A stretch of 64,000 bases of DNA from Cupriavidus sp. (GTDB lineage Bacteria > Pseudomonadota > Gammaproteobacteria > Burkholderiales > Burkholderiaceae), in the NCBI GenBank assembly GCA_031180665.1, contig JAPSLP010000005.1, forward strand, positions 62,001-126,000, in the 5' to 3' direction. This document shows positions 19,396-27,722 of this stretch, piece by piece; position 1 is the stretch's first letter; the number at the start of each line of letters is the position of its first letter. A program made the position numbers and the translations under genes. A model generated the notes under the pieces. It did no database searches. It worked only from the letters and a program-made list of their open reading frames with translations, and had not been told where the DNA came from.

Positions 19396-19423
19396 ATCCA
19401 CGATCCACGATCCACGATCCACG
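19396..19423. repeat. 7-bp tandem repeat in the copA leader
   Basis: Four perfect copies of ATCCACG lie 30 bp before the copA start, partly in the expected 5' untranslated region. They come between the operator and the ribosome site (AAGGA). The effect is unknown; slippage could change the leader length. Confidence 0.7.
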
Positions 19424-19453
19424 ACAGACCTCAGACCACAAAGGACTGCCTCC

Positions 19454-21373
19454 ATGCCCCGCATTGCCCCCACCACCCTGGCCCTGCCGCCCCATCTGTC
19501 CCGCCGGCGCTTCGTGCAAGGGCTGGTCGCGGGCGGCGTGCTCGGTGCGCTGTCCGGCGTGCCGGGCGCCGCATGGGCGCAGAATGCGGACCGTCCGCAG
19601 CGGGCAGGCAGCGGCAGCGCGCCGGTGCTGACCGGCACCGAGTTCGACCTGTTCATCGAGGAGGCGGCGGTCAACTTCACCGGCAAGCCGGCCATCGCCC
19701 ACACGATCAACGGCATGCTGCCGGGGCCGACGCTGCGCTGGCGCAAGGGCGATACCGTGACCATCCGCGTCACCAACCGCCTGCGCGAGCCGACCTCGAT
19801 CCACTGGCACGGCATCATCCTGCCGTTCGAGATGGACGGCGTGCCGGGCATCAGCTTCCCGGGCATCGCGCCGGGCGAGACCTTCACCTACCGCTTCAAG
19901 GTCGTGCAAAGCGGCAGCTACTGGTACCACTCGCATTCCGGCTTCCAGGAGATGACCGGCGTCTACGGCGGCCTGATCATCGACGGCGACGATGACCGCA
20001 TCCGGGCGGATCGCGACCATACCGTGCTGCTGTCCGACTGGACCGACGAGGACGGCATGCGCGCGCTGTCCAAGCTCAAGACCCAGAGCGACTACTACAA
20101 CTACAACCAGCCCACCGTCGTCGACTTCTTCCGCGATGTCGCCAACGACGGCGTCAAGGCCGCCGTCGACAAGCGCCGCATGTGGAACCAGATGCGGATG
20201 AGCCCGACCGATCTCGCCGATCTGTCCTCGCATACGCTGACTTATCTGACCAACGGCGTGACGCCGGCCGGCAACTGGACCGGCCTGTTCAAGCCGGGCG
20301 AGAAAGTGCGGCTGCGCTTCGTCAACGGCAGCGGCAATACCTTCTATGACGTGCGCATTCCCGGGCTGAAGCTCAAGGTCGTGCAGGTCGACGGCCAGAA
20401 CATCGAGCCGGTGACGGTCGACGAATTCCGTTTCGGCCCGGGCGAGACCTGCGATGTCCTGGTCGAGCCGCGCGACGAGGCCTACACGATCTTCTCGCAG
20501 GCGATGGACCGCACGGGCTACGCGCGCGCTACGCTGGCCACGCGCGAGGGCCTGCAGGCCGCCGTGCCCGCGCCGGACAAGGCCGAATGGTTGACCATGG
20601 CCGACATGATGGGCGACATGGGTGCAATGGGGGCAATGGGTGCAATGGGCGGAATGGCCGGCATGAGCCATGGCGGCGCGCACGGTCACGGCGCGATGCA
20701 CGGCGCGCACAGCGCGCATGGCACCCGCGGCACGCACGGCATGCACGGCATGCACGGCATGCACGGCATGCACCACGGCGGCATGGCGATGGACCACAGC
20801 CAGCACGCCATGCCCGCGATGCCGTCCGACGGCTCGCTGAAGGTTCCCAGCAAGACCGCCCGCCACGCACGCACCGAATACGGCCCCAGCACCGATATGC
20901 GGGTCGATATGGCGCGGACCAACCTGGACGATCCTGGCATCGGCCTGCGCAACAACGGACGCCGCGTGCTGACGCTGGCCGACATGCGCACCGTCGGCGG
21001 GCCGATGGACCCGCGCGGACCGGGCCGCGAGGTGGAACTGCACCTGACCGGCAATATGGAGCGCTACACCTGGTCCTTCGACGGCCTGGAGTTCGGCAAG
21101 TCCACGCCGGTGTATTTCCGCCACGGCGAGCGGCTGCGCGTGATCCTGCATAACGACACGATGATGACCCACCCGATGCATCTGCACGGCATGTGGAGCG
21201 AACTGGAGGCGCCGGACGGCTCTTTCCAGGCGCGCCGGCACACCATTCCGGTGCAGCCGGCGCAGCGCATCAGCTTCCTCGTCACGGCCGATGCGCTCGG
21301 ACGCTGGGCCTGGCATTGCCATCTGATGATGCATATGGACGCAGGCATGTTCCGCGAAGTGCTGGTGGCCTGA
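19454..21373 (+). CDS. copA: periplasmic multicopper oxidase, copper resistance protein A
   Basis: A 639-aa Tat-exported (SRRRFVQG, residues 16-23) multicopper oxidase that oxidises Cu(I) to Cu(II) and/or binds copper in the periplasm. Copper-ligand motifs are in order: HWHG (117-120), WYHSHSG (157-163), HPMHLHG (about 572-578) and HCHLMMHMDAGM (about 620-631). A Met/His-rich insert at about 382-455 has GAMGAM repeats and four GMH units encoded by 9-bp direct repeats, the CopA-type copper-binding region. AAGGA nine bases before ATG 19454 supports this start. It is followed by copB after 48 bp. No copC or copD is present. Confidence 0.96.
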   Translation: MPRIAPTTLALPPHLSRRRFVQGLVAGGVLGALSGVPGAAWAQNADRPQRAGSGSAPVLTGTEFDLFIEEAAVNFTGKPAIAHTINGMLPGPTLRWRKGDTVTIRVTNRLREPTSIHWHGIILPFEMDGVPGISFPGIAPGETFTYRFKVVQSGSYWYHSHSGFQEMTGVYGGLIIDGDDDRIRADRDHTVLLSDWTDEDGMRALSKLKTQSDYYNYNQPTVVDFFRDVANDGVKAAVDKRRMWNQMRMSPTDLADLSSHTLTYLTNGVTPAGNWTGLFKPGEKVRLRFVNGSGNTFYDVRIPGLKLKVVQVDGQNIEPVTVDEFRFGPGETCDVLVEPRDEAYTIFSQAMDRTGYARATLATREGLQAAVPAPDKAEWLTMADMMGDMGAMGAMGAMGGMAGMSHGGAHGHGAMHGAHSAHGTRGTHGMHGMHGMHGMHHGGMAMDHSQHAMPAMPSDGSLKVPSKTARHARTEYGPSTDMRVDMARTNLDDPGIGLRNNGRRVLTLADMRTVGGPMDPRGPGREVELHLTGNMERYTWSFDGLEFGKSTPVYFRHGERLRVILHNDTMMTHPMHLHGMWSELEAPDGSFQARRHTIPVQPAQRISFLVTADALGRWAWHCHLMMHMDAGMFREVLVA

Positions 21374-21421
21374 AGAGCGCCGATGTTCCATCCGAATTCC
21401 AAGACGCACGGGGCCCGAGCC

Positions 21422-22738
21422 ATGCCATCGAAAACACTTCTTGCCTTCCTGCTGGCGTCCGCCGGCACCAGCGCTGCGTGGGGACAGCAGCCGCACCAGC
21501 ACGATCACGGTGATCGTCGGCATCACCAGCAGCCCCAGCAGCACCATCAGCACCATCAGCACCATCAGCACCATCAGCACCATCAGCACCATCAGCACCA
21601 GCAGCCCCAGCAGCCCCAGCAGCACCAGCAGCACCAGCAGCACCAGCAGCACCAGCAGCACCATCAGCACCAGCAGCACCAGCAGGACCATCAGCACCAG
21701 CAGCACCAGCAGCCCCAGCAGCACCAGCAGCCCCAGCAGCACCAGCAACACGGGCACCACGGGCACCACCAACCGGCCCCCGCACAACCTGCGGCCGGCG
21801 AAACTGGCGACCCCGCCGGCAAGCCCACCGAAAAGGCCCCCGCAACGTCCGACGCCGGGCACGGCGCGGACCATGGCGCCATGCCCCACATGGACCACGG
21901 CGCAGCGCAGCCGATGGACTCCGGCCCCGCGCAACACACGCCGCACGGCAGCGACCCGCACCGCGCGATGGACCACGCCGACATGAAGATGCAGGGCGGC
22001 AGCGCGCCGCCCGACGCACGCGATCCACACGCCTATTCCGGCGGCCACCGCCTCGGCGTCGGGCAGTACGCGCTCGGTCCGCAACGGCAGTTGCATATGG
22101 CCGACGAGCACCTGTTCGGCTCGGTGCTGGTGGATCGCCTGGAATGGGCGCGCGGCGCCGACACCAGCGCCGCCGCGTACGAGGCGCAGGCCTGGTTCGG
22201 CAACACCTACGACCGGCTGGTCATCAAGGCGGAGGGCGAAGTCGAACGCGGCAAGGTCCACGAAGCCCGCACCGAGCTGCTGTGGGGCCACGCCATTGCC
22301 AGCTATTGGGACACCCAACTGGGTATTCGCAATGACGCCGGCCACGGTCGCCCCGCGCGCAACTGGCTGGCCTTCGGCGTGCAGGGGCTGGCACCCTACT
22401 GGTTCGAGCTCGACGCCACCGGCTATCTCGGCACCGAAGGCCGGACGGCGCTGAGGCTGTCCGCCGAGTACGAACTGCTGATCACGCAGCGCCTGATCCT
22501 GCAGCCGCGCATCGAGGCCAATTTCTACGGCAGGAACGACCGCGAGGTCGGCGTGGGCAGCGGCCTGTCCAACGGTGCGGTCGGCGTGCGACTACGCTAC
22601 GAGTTCAGCCGCCAGTTCGCGCCGTACATCGGCGTCGAGCGCTACCAGACGTTCGGCAATACCGCGGACATGGTCCGCGCCTCCGGTGGCCGCAGCGGCG
22701 AAACGCGCTTTGTCGCCGGCGTGCGGGTCTGGTTCTGA
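21422..22738 (+). CDS. copB: outer-membrane copper resistance protein B with His/Gln repeat
   Basis: A 438-aa protein. A signal peptide (to about residue 21) is followed by an unusually long, low-complexity region (about 22-130) made of HHQ, HQQ and QQP triplets. Then comes a His/Met-acid linker (HGADHGAMPHMDHGAAQPMD) and the C-terminal CopB beta-barrel domain, from HRLGVGQYALGPQRQLHMAD to the C-terminal FVAGVRVWF. The ATG at 21422 is preferred to an in-frame ATG at 21383 because it leads straight into the signal peptide. The barrel domain is normal, so the oddity is the size of the metal-binding repeat. It probably binds copper at the cell surface, downstream of CopA. Confidence 0.93.
   Translation: MPSKTLLAFLLASAGTSAAWGQQPHQHDHGDRRHHQQPQQHHQHHQHHQHHQHHQHHQHQQPQQPQQHQQHQQHQQHQQHHQHQQHQQDHQHQQHQQPQQHQQPQQHQQHGHHGHHQPAPAQPAAGETGDPAGKPTEKAPATSDAGHGADHGAMPHMDHGAAQPMDSGPAQHTPHGSDPHRAMDHADMKMQGGSAPPDARDPHAYSGGHRLGVGQYALGPQRQLHMADEHLFGSVLVDRLEWARGADTSAAAYEAQAWFGNTYDRLVIKAEGEVERGKVHEARTELLWGHAIASYWDTQLGIRNDAGHGRPARNWLAFGVQGLAPYWFELDATGYLGTEGRTALRLSAEYELLITQRLILQPRIEANFYGRNDREVGVGSGLSNGAVGVRLRYEFSRQFAPYIGVERYQTFGNTADMVRASGGRSGETRFVAGVRVWF
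21521..21770 (+). repeat. in-frame 9-bp repeat tract in copB encoding His/Gln
   Basis: About 250 bp built from CAGCACCAT and CAGCAGCAC/CAGCAGCCC units, in frame with copB. Six near-identical HHQ units come first, then mixed HQQ/QQP units. All units are multiples of 3 bp, so gain or loss keeps the frame and changes only the number of His residues. The opposite strand and other frames give artefactual Leu/Val-rich or Gly/Ala-rich open frames. Confidence 0.9.
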
Positions 22739-22760
22739 GCGGTCTGCATGCGACGGTTCG

Positions 22761-22784
22761 CCCCTGCCGCGCGGCACGCAGGGG
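22761..22784 (+). other. hairpin after copB
   Basis: CCCCTGC (22761-22767) and GCAGGGG (22778-22784) form a 7-bp stem with a 10-nt loop, 22 bp after the copB stop. There is no T-run, so it may protect the copAB mRNA 3' end rather than terminate transcription. Confidence 0.4.
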
Positions 22785-22981
22785 TCTGCCGGAGGTTCCG
22801 TTTGCAGCATTGACAATACCTCGTGCAGATTCTGCGACATCGACTGCCTTACCGAAGCGGATGACGCCTACGCTGCGCACTATCGGTCTCCCTACGCCGG
22901 TATCACACCCGATCCGCTCTCTGGCACGCTCGATGCATCGGTTCGGGTCCGGACGTCTTGTCCGCACATCCGGAGACCATC

Positions 22982-23113
22982 ATGACTCAGCAACAGCAAG
23001 GCCAAGGCCAGAAGAGCGGCAGCAAGCAGCAGCAACAACAGCAGCAAAGCAAGGGCGGCCAGCAGCAGCAAGGCGGCCAACAGCGCGAGCGCAAGCAGCA
23101 ACAACAGAAGTAA
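22982..23113 (+). CDS. 43-aa Gln-rich hydrophilic protein
   Basis: The short frame MTQQQQGQGQKSGSKQQQ... ends in KQQQQK and is about half Gln, with the rest Gly, Lys, Ser and Arg. It has no hydrophobic segment and is predicted disordered and basic. Reality is supported by a good ribosome site (GGAG six bases before the ATG) and by a strong intrinsic terminator 19 bp after the stop, in an otherwise empty 466-bp gap. Similar short Gln/Gly/Lys proteins occur as unassigned hypotheticals. No function can be stated. It is not obviously part of the copper operon. Confidence 0.65.
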   Translation: MTQQQQGQGQKSGSKQQQQQQQSKGGQQQQGGQQRERKQQQQK

Positions 23114-23132
23114 GGCAGTGCCGGAGGATGCG

Positions 23133-23173
23133 GCGGCGAATGCCCGGAGGGCTTCGCCGCTGCTTTTTTTTTG
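23133..23173 (+). terminator. rho-independent terminator after the Gln-rich gene
   Basis: The stem GCGGCGAA (23133-23140) / TTCGCCGC (23153-23160) is extended by an inner GCCC/GGGC stem (23142-23145 / 23149-23152) with a 3-nt loop. TGC and a run of nine T follow. Confidence 0.93.
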
Positions 23174-23204
23174 CGGCCGGCAAGCGGAAACGCCCGCCTC
23201 GCCG

Positions 23205-23951
23205 CTAGCCTTTCGCCCCCAGCTGCTCGGCCAGAAACGCCTTCATCGCTGCCCACGAGCGTCGATCGGCGGCCGCGTCATAGACGATGCCCCGCTCCGG
23301 GAAATTCGCGCCCGCGAACGTGAAGGCGTGGCGCGCGTGCCCGTAAGCGTGCAACTGCCAGTCCGCGCCCGCGTCGGTCAGTTCCCGGGCAATGGCAAGC
23401 ACGTCGGCCGGCGGCGCCACCGGGTCTTCCCAGCCGTGCAACAGCAGGACGCTTGCAGAGATGGGTCCCTGCCGGTCGATCCGTGGCGGCTGTAGCACGC
23501 CGTGAATGCTGATGGCGGCCACCAGGTTCGGTGGCGCCGCGCGCGCCAGGTCCAGCGCACACAGGCCGCCGAAGCAGTAGCCGACCGCGGCGATGCGGCG
23601 CGGATCGACGCCGGGGAGCGCCGTGGCGGCATCGAGTCCCGCCACCAGCCGCCGCTGCAACAGGGCACGGTCGGCCAGCATCGGATTCATCAGATGCGAG
23701 TTGTCGCCCATCGGGTCGCCGCGCACGCCCTTGCCATAGACGTCGGCGGCGAAGCAGACGTAGCCCAATGCGGCCAGCCGGTCGGCGCTGCGCTTGATGG
23801 GTTCGCTCAGGCCGCTCCACTCGTGGGCCAGCAGCACGCAGGGCGCCGATGGCCCCAGGCCGGCGGGCCGGGCCACGTAACCCTCGAAGGTTGTCGCGCC
23901 GTCGGTGTAGTCGACGAGCGTTCGTTCCAGCGCGGTGTTTTCGATGTCCAT
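23205..23951 (-). CDS. dienelactone hydrolase family protein
   Basis: A 248-aa alpha/beta-hydrolase. The catalytic triad is visible: nucleophile Cys126 in GYCFGG, Asp176 in HGWEDPVAPP and His208 in ARHAFTFAG. The oxyanion region (HEWSGLSE) also fits the DLH family. Such enzymes open dienelactones or act as broad esterases; neighbours give no chlorocatechol context, so the substrate is open. AGGAG precedes the ATG. It lies 81 bp downstream of the AraC-type gene on the same strand. Confidence 0.9.
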   Translation of the reverse strand: MDIENTALERTLVDYTDGATTFEGYVARPAGLGPSAPCVLLAHEWSGLSEPIKRSADRLAALGYVCFAADVYGKGVRGDPMGDNSHLMNPMLADRALLQRRLVAGLDAATALPGVDPRRIAAVGYCFGGLCALDLARAAPPNLVAAISIHGVLQPPRIDRQGPISASVLLLHGWEDPVAPPADVLAIARELTDAGADWQLHAYGHARHAFTFAGANFPERGIVYDAAADRRSWAAMKAFLAEQLGAKG

Positions 23952-24032
23952 ACGGATCTCCTGTCGAGTGCCGCAGGATGCCGCCGCGCGGACGTGCCGT
24001 ATTGAACGTTTGGGACGCCGGACGTCGCCTCG

Positions 24033-24845
24033 TCAGAGATAGAAGGCCGGGCCGTCGCCCGGTTGCCGGCCAAAGTATTCGGCCAGTTGCGATGGCCCGC
24101 CGCGCGCGTAGCCGCCCGGTGTCTGGGCCAGCCGCCGCTGCCAGTTGCGGATCTGGTGCGCCTGGTCGCTGTAGCCGGACAGCGCGTCGCCATCGCCGCG
24201 TTGCACGGCCTGGATGCTCGACTGCAGCCGTTCGAGGTCCATCAGCTGCTTGGGGCCGACGCCGAGATGCCGCTCGAACCATCGGTGCAGTTGGCGCCGA
24301 TTGACGGCGGTCAGCCGGGCGATGTCCTGCACTTGGCGACCCTGGCGCAACAGCGCGTGTGCCGCGGCAAGTGCGGGAAGTTCGATCGGCGCTTTCGTTG
24401 CATCCAGGCGCCGCAGCAGCCAGGCGTCGAGCCGGCCGGCAATCCGACGTGGGGACCATGCGGCGCTAAGGTCCGCCTCGAGCGCGCAGGTCGCTCCATC
24501 GCCCAGATGCGCCGCGAGGTCCATCAGGCGATCCTTGCAGTCCGCGCCAATGCCGGGGAACAGCCGCGCCAGCCCGACGCCGCTGAGCATCGCCATGACG
24601 AAATACGTGTCCGACCACGAGCGCCAGCGGCGGCTGGTCGATTGGAACCCGAGCAGCGATACTTTCGGTACCGTGGGGCCTCCCTCCATCGCATTCGGTC
24701 GCCCGAAGTTCACCGACAGCACTGCGCCCGGGTAAGGACAGGTCACGATCGGCTGCCCTTCGTACACTCCCGCGAGGTCCTGGACGAACCAGTAGCCGTT
24801 GACGTAGGGCGCCAACGCGGGGCAAGGGGCGATCACCTGGAACAT
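24033..24845 (-). CDS. AraC-family transcriptional regulator
   Basis: A 270-aa protein. The N-terminal domain (from MFQVIAPCPALAPYVNGYWF) resembles the DUF6597 sensor fused to AraC DNA-binding domains. The C-terminal helix-turn-helix pair is at about residues 170-255 (QVQDIARLTAVNRRQLHRWF, FERHLGVGPKQLMDLERLQ, then an IRNWQRRLAQTPGGY segment). The frame is open for 48 more codons upstream, but family similarity begins at the start used. It probably controls the dienelactone hydrolase gene that follows. The effector is unknown. Confidence 0.85.
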   Translation of the reverse strand: MFQVIAPCPALAPYVNGYWFVQDLAGVYEGQPIVTCPYPGAVLSVNFGRPNAMEGGPTVPKVSLLGFQSTSRRWRSWSDTYFVMAMLSGVGLARLFPGIGADCKDRLMDLAAHLGDGATCALEADLSAAWSPRRIAGRLDAWLLRRLDATKAPIELPALAAAHALLRQGRQVQDIARLTAVNRRQLHRWFERHLGVGPKQLMDLERLQSSIQAVQRGDGDALSGYSDQAHQIRNWQRRLAQTPGGYARGGPSQLAEYFGRQPGDGPAFYL

Positions 24846-25136
24846 GGCGGCGTGGTCGGGAAGGCGGTGCGGAAGCGGTGCGCAGGCGACGAGCGAAGTC
24901 TTGCGCAACCGATGAGGCGGAACATACCAGAAGGCGGGCTCCCGGGCGTTGCCCACGCCATGGCCGCGGATTGCCTCCGGCAGCCGCACGACTCATTCGC
25001 ATCGTCCCACCCGATCGCGTCGTCGCGCCCAATCGCATCGTCCCACGCCTTCGCGCCGTTACGCCCCACTCGCGCGCCGCGCTCCTATCGCACGGCATCG
25101 ACGGCGTCAACGCGCCTCTATCGTGTCACCACACCA

Positions 25137-25874
25137 CTACCGCGTTGCGACGCTGGTGCCGTGCAGATACGGCAGGATCACGGCCTTCCAGCGCGCATAG
25201 CCCTCACCGTTCAGATGCACGCCGTCATAGGTGTAGGCACGGTCGAGGTTGCCGTCCCGGTCCGCCAGCGCGCGCCCGACGTCGATCCACTCGATCCGAT
25301 CGTCCTTGGCCGCCAGCTCGGCCAGCAGTGCATTGAGTTGCGCGACCCGGCCATTGTCGCGGCCGGTGTCGCGGATCTGGCGGTTGACCGGCAGGGTGCT
25401 CTGCAGATAGATCCGTGTGCCGGGCGACACGCGTTTGACCGTGTCGACGATCTGCCGGTAGCGGTCGAACACCTGCTGCTCGTCGAACGCGCCGAGGTCG
25501 TTGATGCCGGCCATCAAAAACAGCTTGGACGGTTGCGTGCTCGCCACCGACTCGATGCGGTCCAGGATGCGCGCCGTCGAATCGCCCCCGATGCCGCGAT
25601 TGACCACATCGCCGTGGCCGAGAAATTCATTCCATTCCCCCGCTTCGGTGATCGAGTCGCCGACGAAGACGATCTTGCCGGCGGGCAGCCTGGCGTCGAG
25701 CGAGCGCAGATGCTGCAGCCGCCCGGCGCTGTAGCCCGACCCGTCGTCGCGGTGCTTGAGCTTGAAGGCGAGATAACCGATGCCACCCAGGCGCTGGATC
25801 GCCATCACGGTGGCGCCGATGAACGCCAGGTTCAGCAGCAGCGACGCCACGAACAGCAGATGGATCGGACGCAT
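25137..25874 (-). CDS. GDSL/SGNH-family hydrolase, membrane-anchored or secreted
   Basis: A 245-aa protein. An N-terminal hydrophobic helix (residues 5-25) may be a signal anchor. SGNH blocks follow: GDSITEAGEWNEF (catalytic Ser74), GIGGDSTARIL (Gly block), AGINDLGAF (Asn block) and DGVHLNGEGYARW (Asp/His block). This family covers esterases, lipases and sugar-ester deacetylases; the substrate cannot be told. It is divergent from the sulfolactate operon, with 280 bp between starts, and is a single-gene unit. Confidence 0.88.
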   Translation of the reverse strand: MRPIHLLFVASLLLNLAFIGATVMAIQRLGGIGYLAFKLKHRDDGSGYSAGRLQHLRSLDARLPAGKIVFVGDSITEAGEWNEFLGHGDVVNRGIGGDSTARILDRIESVASTQPSKLFLMAGINDLGAFDEQQVFDRYRQIVDTVKRVSPGTRIYLQSTLPVNRQIRDTGRDNGRVAQLNALLAELAAKDDRIEWIDVGRALADRDGNLDRAYTYDGVHLNGEGYARWKAVILPYLHGTSVATR

Positions 25875-26064
25875 GGCGGACTCTCCCAAAAAGCGGAGGC
25901 TGGGCGGCCGAGCTGCCTTCGGCAGCGGCCGCGACCATGGAAAGCTCCGCGAGCCCGATCTTCGGACGGTCCGCCGGCTTGCGTCCGTGCGACAGCAAAC
26001 GCTTCTCATTTCAAAGGCGGGTTACGTTCGGGGTCTCAAGACGTACCGGGCGCACGATCCTATA

Positions 26065-26083
26065 CATCTAATTCATATAGATG
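26065..26083. promoter_or_regulatory. putative operator of the suy operon
   Basis: CATCTA (26065-26070) and TAGATG (26078-26083) form an inverted repeat with a 7-bp centre, ending six bases before the -35 box of the suyA promoter. The right half, ATATAGATG, recurs as ATATAGACG before the gntR gene (31071-31079), which points to that regulator as the binder. Confidence 0.55.
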
Positions 26084-26089
26084 AGTTGG

Positions 26090-26118
26090 TTGACCTTTAT
26101 GATTTGAACGCCTATGAT
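26090..26118 (+). promoter_or_regulatory. sigma-70 promoter of suyA
   Basis: TTGACC (26090-26095), a 17-bp spacer and TATGAT (26113-26118) form a near-consensus promoter 37 bp before the suyA ATG. This is one of the clearest promoters in the window. Confidence 0.75.
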
Positions 26119-26154
26119 CCGATGCACGCACCAACCCACAGAGGAGACACAACG

Positions 26155-26436
26155 ATGATTCACGTCGTACTGCACGACGCCAAGGACACGGTGGCCGTGG
26201 CCGTGGTGGAAGGGATCGAGGCGGGCACCGAGCTCAACGCCTGGATCATGGACGAGGACCGCACCATCACGGTGACGGCGCGCCAGCCGATTCCGATCGG
26301 CCACAAGGTGGCGCTGCGCGACATGGCGCCGAACGAAACGGTCTACAAGTACGGCGTCGACATCGGCAAGGTAGTCGCGCCGATCAAGGCCGGCGAGCAC
26401 GCCCACGTGCACAACATCAAGACCAAGCGCTGGTAA
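26155..26436 (+). CDS. suyA: (2R)-sulfolactate sulfo-lyase, small subunit
   Basis: A 93-aa SAF-domain protein (altronate dehydratase N-terminal type): [17 protein letters not shown], then [19 protein letters not shown] and [20 protein letters not shown]. With SuyB it would form the enzyme that cleaves (R)-sulfolactate to pyruvate and sulfite. The altronate/galactarate dehydratase family alone would be ambiguous. The two sulfolactate-dehydrogenase-like genes that follow are the reason for the Suy call. A strong ribosome site (GAGGAG) is present. Confidence 0.78.
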   Translation: MIHVVLHDAKDTVAVAVVEGIEAGTELNAWIMDEDRTITVTARQPIPIGHKVALRDMAPNETVYKYGVDIGKVVAPIKAGEHAHVHNIKTKRW

Positions 26437-26546
26437 GCGGCGCCGCCCGTCGGTCCGCGCGGGAAGGTCCTTCGATCCCCGCCAGCGACCCAAGCCATCC
26501 GAGCCATCCAGGCGATTCCAGACATTCGAGAACCGAACACCACGCC

Positions 26547-27722
26547 ATGTCCATCATCGATCAAAACACCACCTTCTGGGGCTACCGCCGCGACAACGGC
26601 CGGGTCGGCGTCCGCAACCACGTCATCATCCTGCCGCTGGACGACCTGTCCAACGCCGCTGCCGAGGCGGTCGCGCATGCCATCAAGGGCACGATGGCGA
26701 TTCCCCATCCCTATGGCCGCCTGCAGTTCGGTCCGGATCTGGAGCTGCATTTCCGCACGCTGATCGGCGCGGGCAGCAACCCGAACGTCGCCGCCGTGGT
26801 GGTGATCGGCATCGAGGACGGCTGGACCAAGCGCGTGGTCGACGGCATTGCGAAGACTGGCAAGCCGGTGGTCGGCTTCGGCATCGAGGGCCACGGCGAC
26901 CACGAGACCATCAAGCGCGCGTCCAAGGCCGCCAAGGAATTCGTGCAGTACGCCACCGCGCTGCATCGCGTCGAATGCCCGATCGCCGACCTGTGGGTGT
27001 CGACCAAGTGCGGCGAGTCGGATACGACGTCGGGCTGCGGCGCCAATCCGACCGTCGGCAATGCCTTCGACAAGCTGCATCCGCTCGGCACCACGCTGGT
27101 GTTCGGCGAGACCTCCGAGCTGACCGGCGGCGAACATATCGTGGCGGCGCGCTGCGCCAACGACGAGGTGCGCCACCAGTTCATGGCGATGTTCGAGCGC
27201 TACCAGGGCATGATCGACCGCTGGAAGACCACCGACCTGTCGGAGTCGCAGCCGACCAAGGGCAATATCGCCGGCGGCCTGACCACCATCGAAGAGAAGG
27301 CGCTGGGCAACATCCAGAAGATCGGCAAGAAGTGCACCGTCGACGGTGTGCTGGACAAGGCCGAGGAGCCGACCCATCCGGGCCTGTGGTTCATGGATTC
27401 GTCGTCGGCCGCGGCAGAGATGGTGACGCTGTGCGCGGCGTCCGGCTTCGTCGTGCATTTCTTCCCGACCGGGCAGGGCAACGTGATTGGCAACCCGATC
27501 GTGCCCGTGATCAAGCTGTGCGCGAACCCGCGCACCGTGCGCCTGATGAGCGAGCACATGGACGTCGATTGCTCCGGCCTGCTGCAGCGCGAGCTGAATC
27601 TGGACCAGACCGGCGACAAGCTGCTCGAATGCATGCTGGCGACCGCCAACGGCCGCTGGACCGCGGCCGAGGCGCTGGGCCACCGCGAGTTCGTGCTGAC
27701 CCGCATCCACGAGTCGGCCTGA
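26547..27722 (+). CDS. suyB: (2R)-sulfolactate sulfo-lyase, large subunit
   Basis: A 391-aa protein of the UxaA/GarD C-terminal family, with the length typical of SuyB. It has the Fe/metal-site-type cysteines of the family ([20 protein letters not shown] around residues 150-170) and long conserved blocks ([34 protein letters not shown]). It follows suyA after 110 bp and its stop overlaps the next start by one base. The predicted reaction releases sulfite; no sulfite exporter or oxidase is encoded nearby. Altronate dehydratase is the alternative reading. Confidence 0.78.
   Translation: MSIIDQNTTFWGYRRDNGRVGVRNHVIILPLDDLSNAAAEAVAHAIKGTMAIPHPYGRLQFGPDLELHFRTLIGAGSNPNVAAVVVIGIEDGWTKRVVDGIAKTGKPVVGFGIEGHGDHETIKRASKAAKEFVQYATALHRVECPIADLWVSTKCGESDTTSGCGANPTVGNAFDKLHPLGTTLVFGETSELTGGEHIVAARCANDEVRHQFMAMFERYQGMIDRWKTTDLSESQPTKGNIAGGLTTIEEKALGNIQKIGKKCTVDGVLDKAEEPTHPGLWFMDSSSAAAEMVTLCAASGFVVHFFPTGQGNVIGNPIVPVIKLCANPRTVRLMSEHMDVDCSGLLQRELNLDQTGDKLLECMLATANGRWTAAEALGHREFVLTRIHESA

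Noticed and set aside
21282..22028. Collagen-like Gly-Ala repeats and a Leu/Val-rich membrane-like repeat on the minus strand.
   Set aside because: Both are antisense or frame shadows of the CAG/CAC repeat in copB.
24846..25136. Possible gene between the AraC regulator and the GDSL esterase.
   Set aside because: Open frames here are short Arg/Pro/Ser-rich shadows. Only a small direct repeat (GCATCGTCCCAC, twice near 25010-25047) was seen.
26155..27722. Altronate or galactarate dehydratase (UxaA/GarD).
   Set aside because: The split small/large subunits fit both, but there are no hexuronate genes. The overlapping sulfolactate-type dehydrogenases favour SuyAB. Kept as the alternative.
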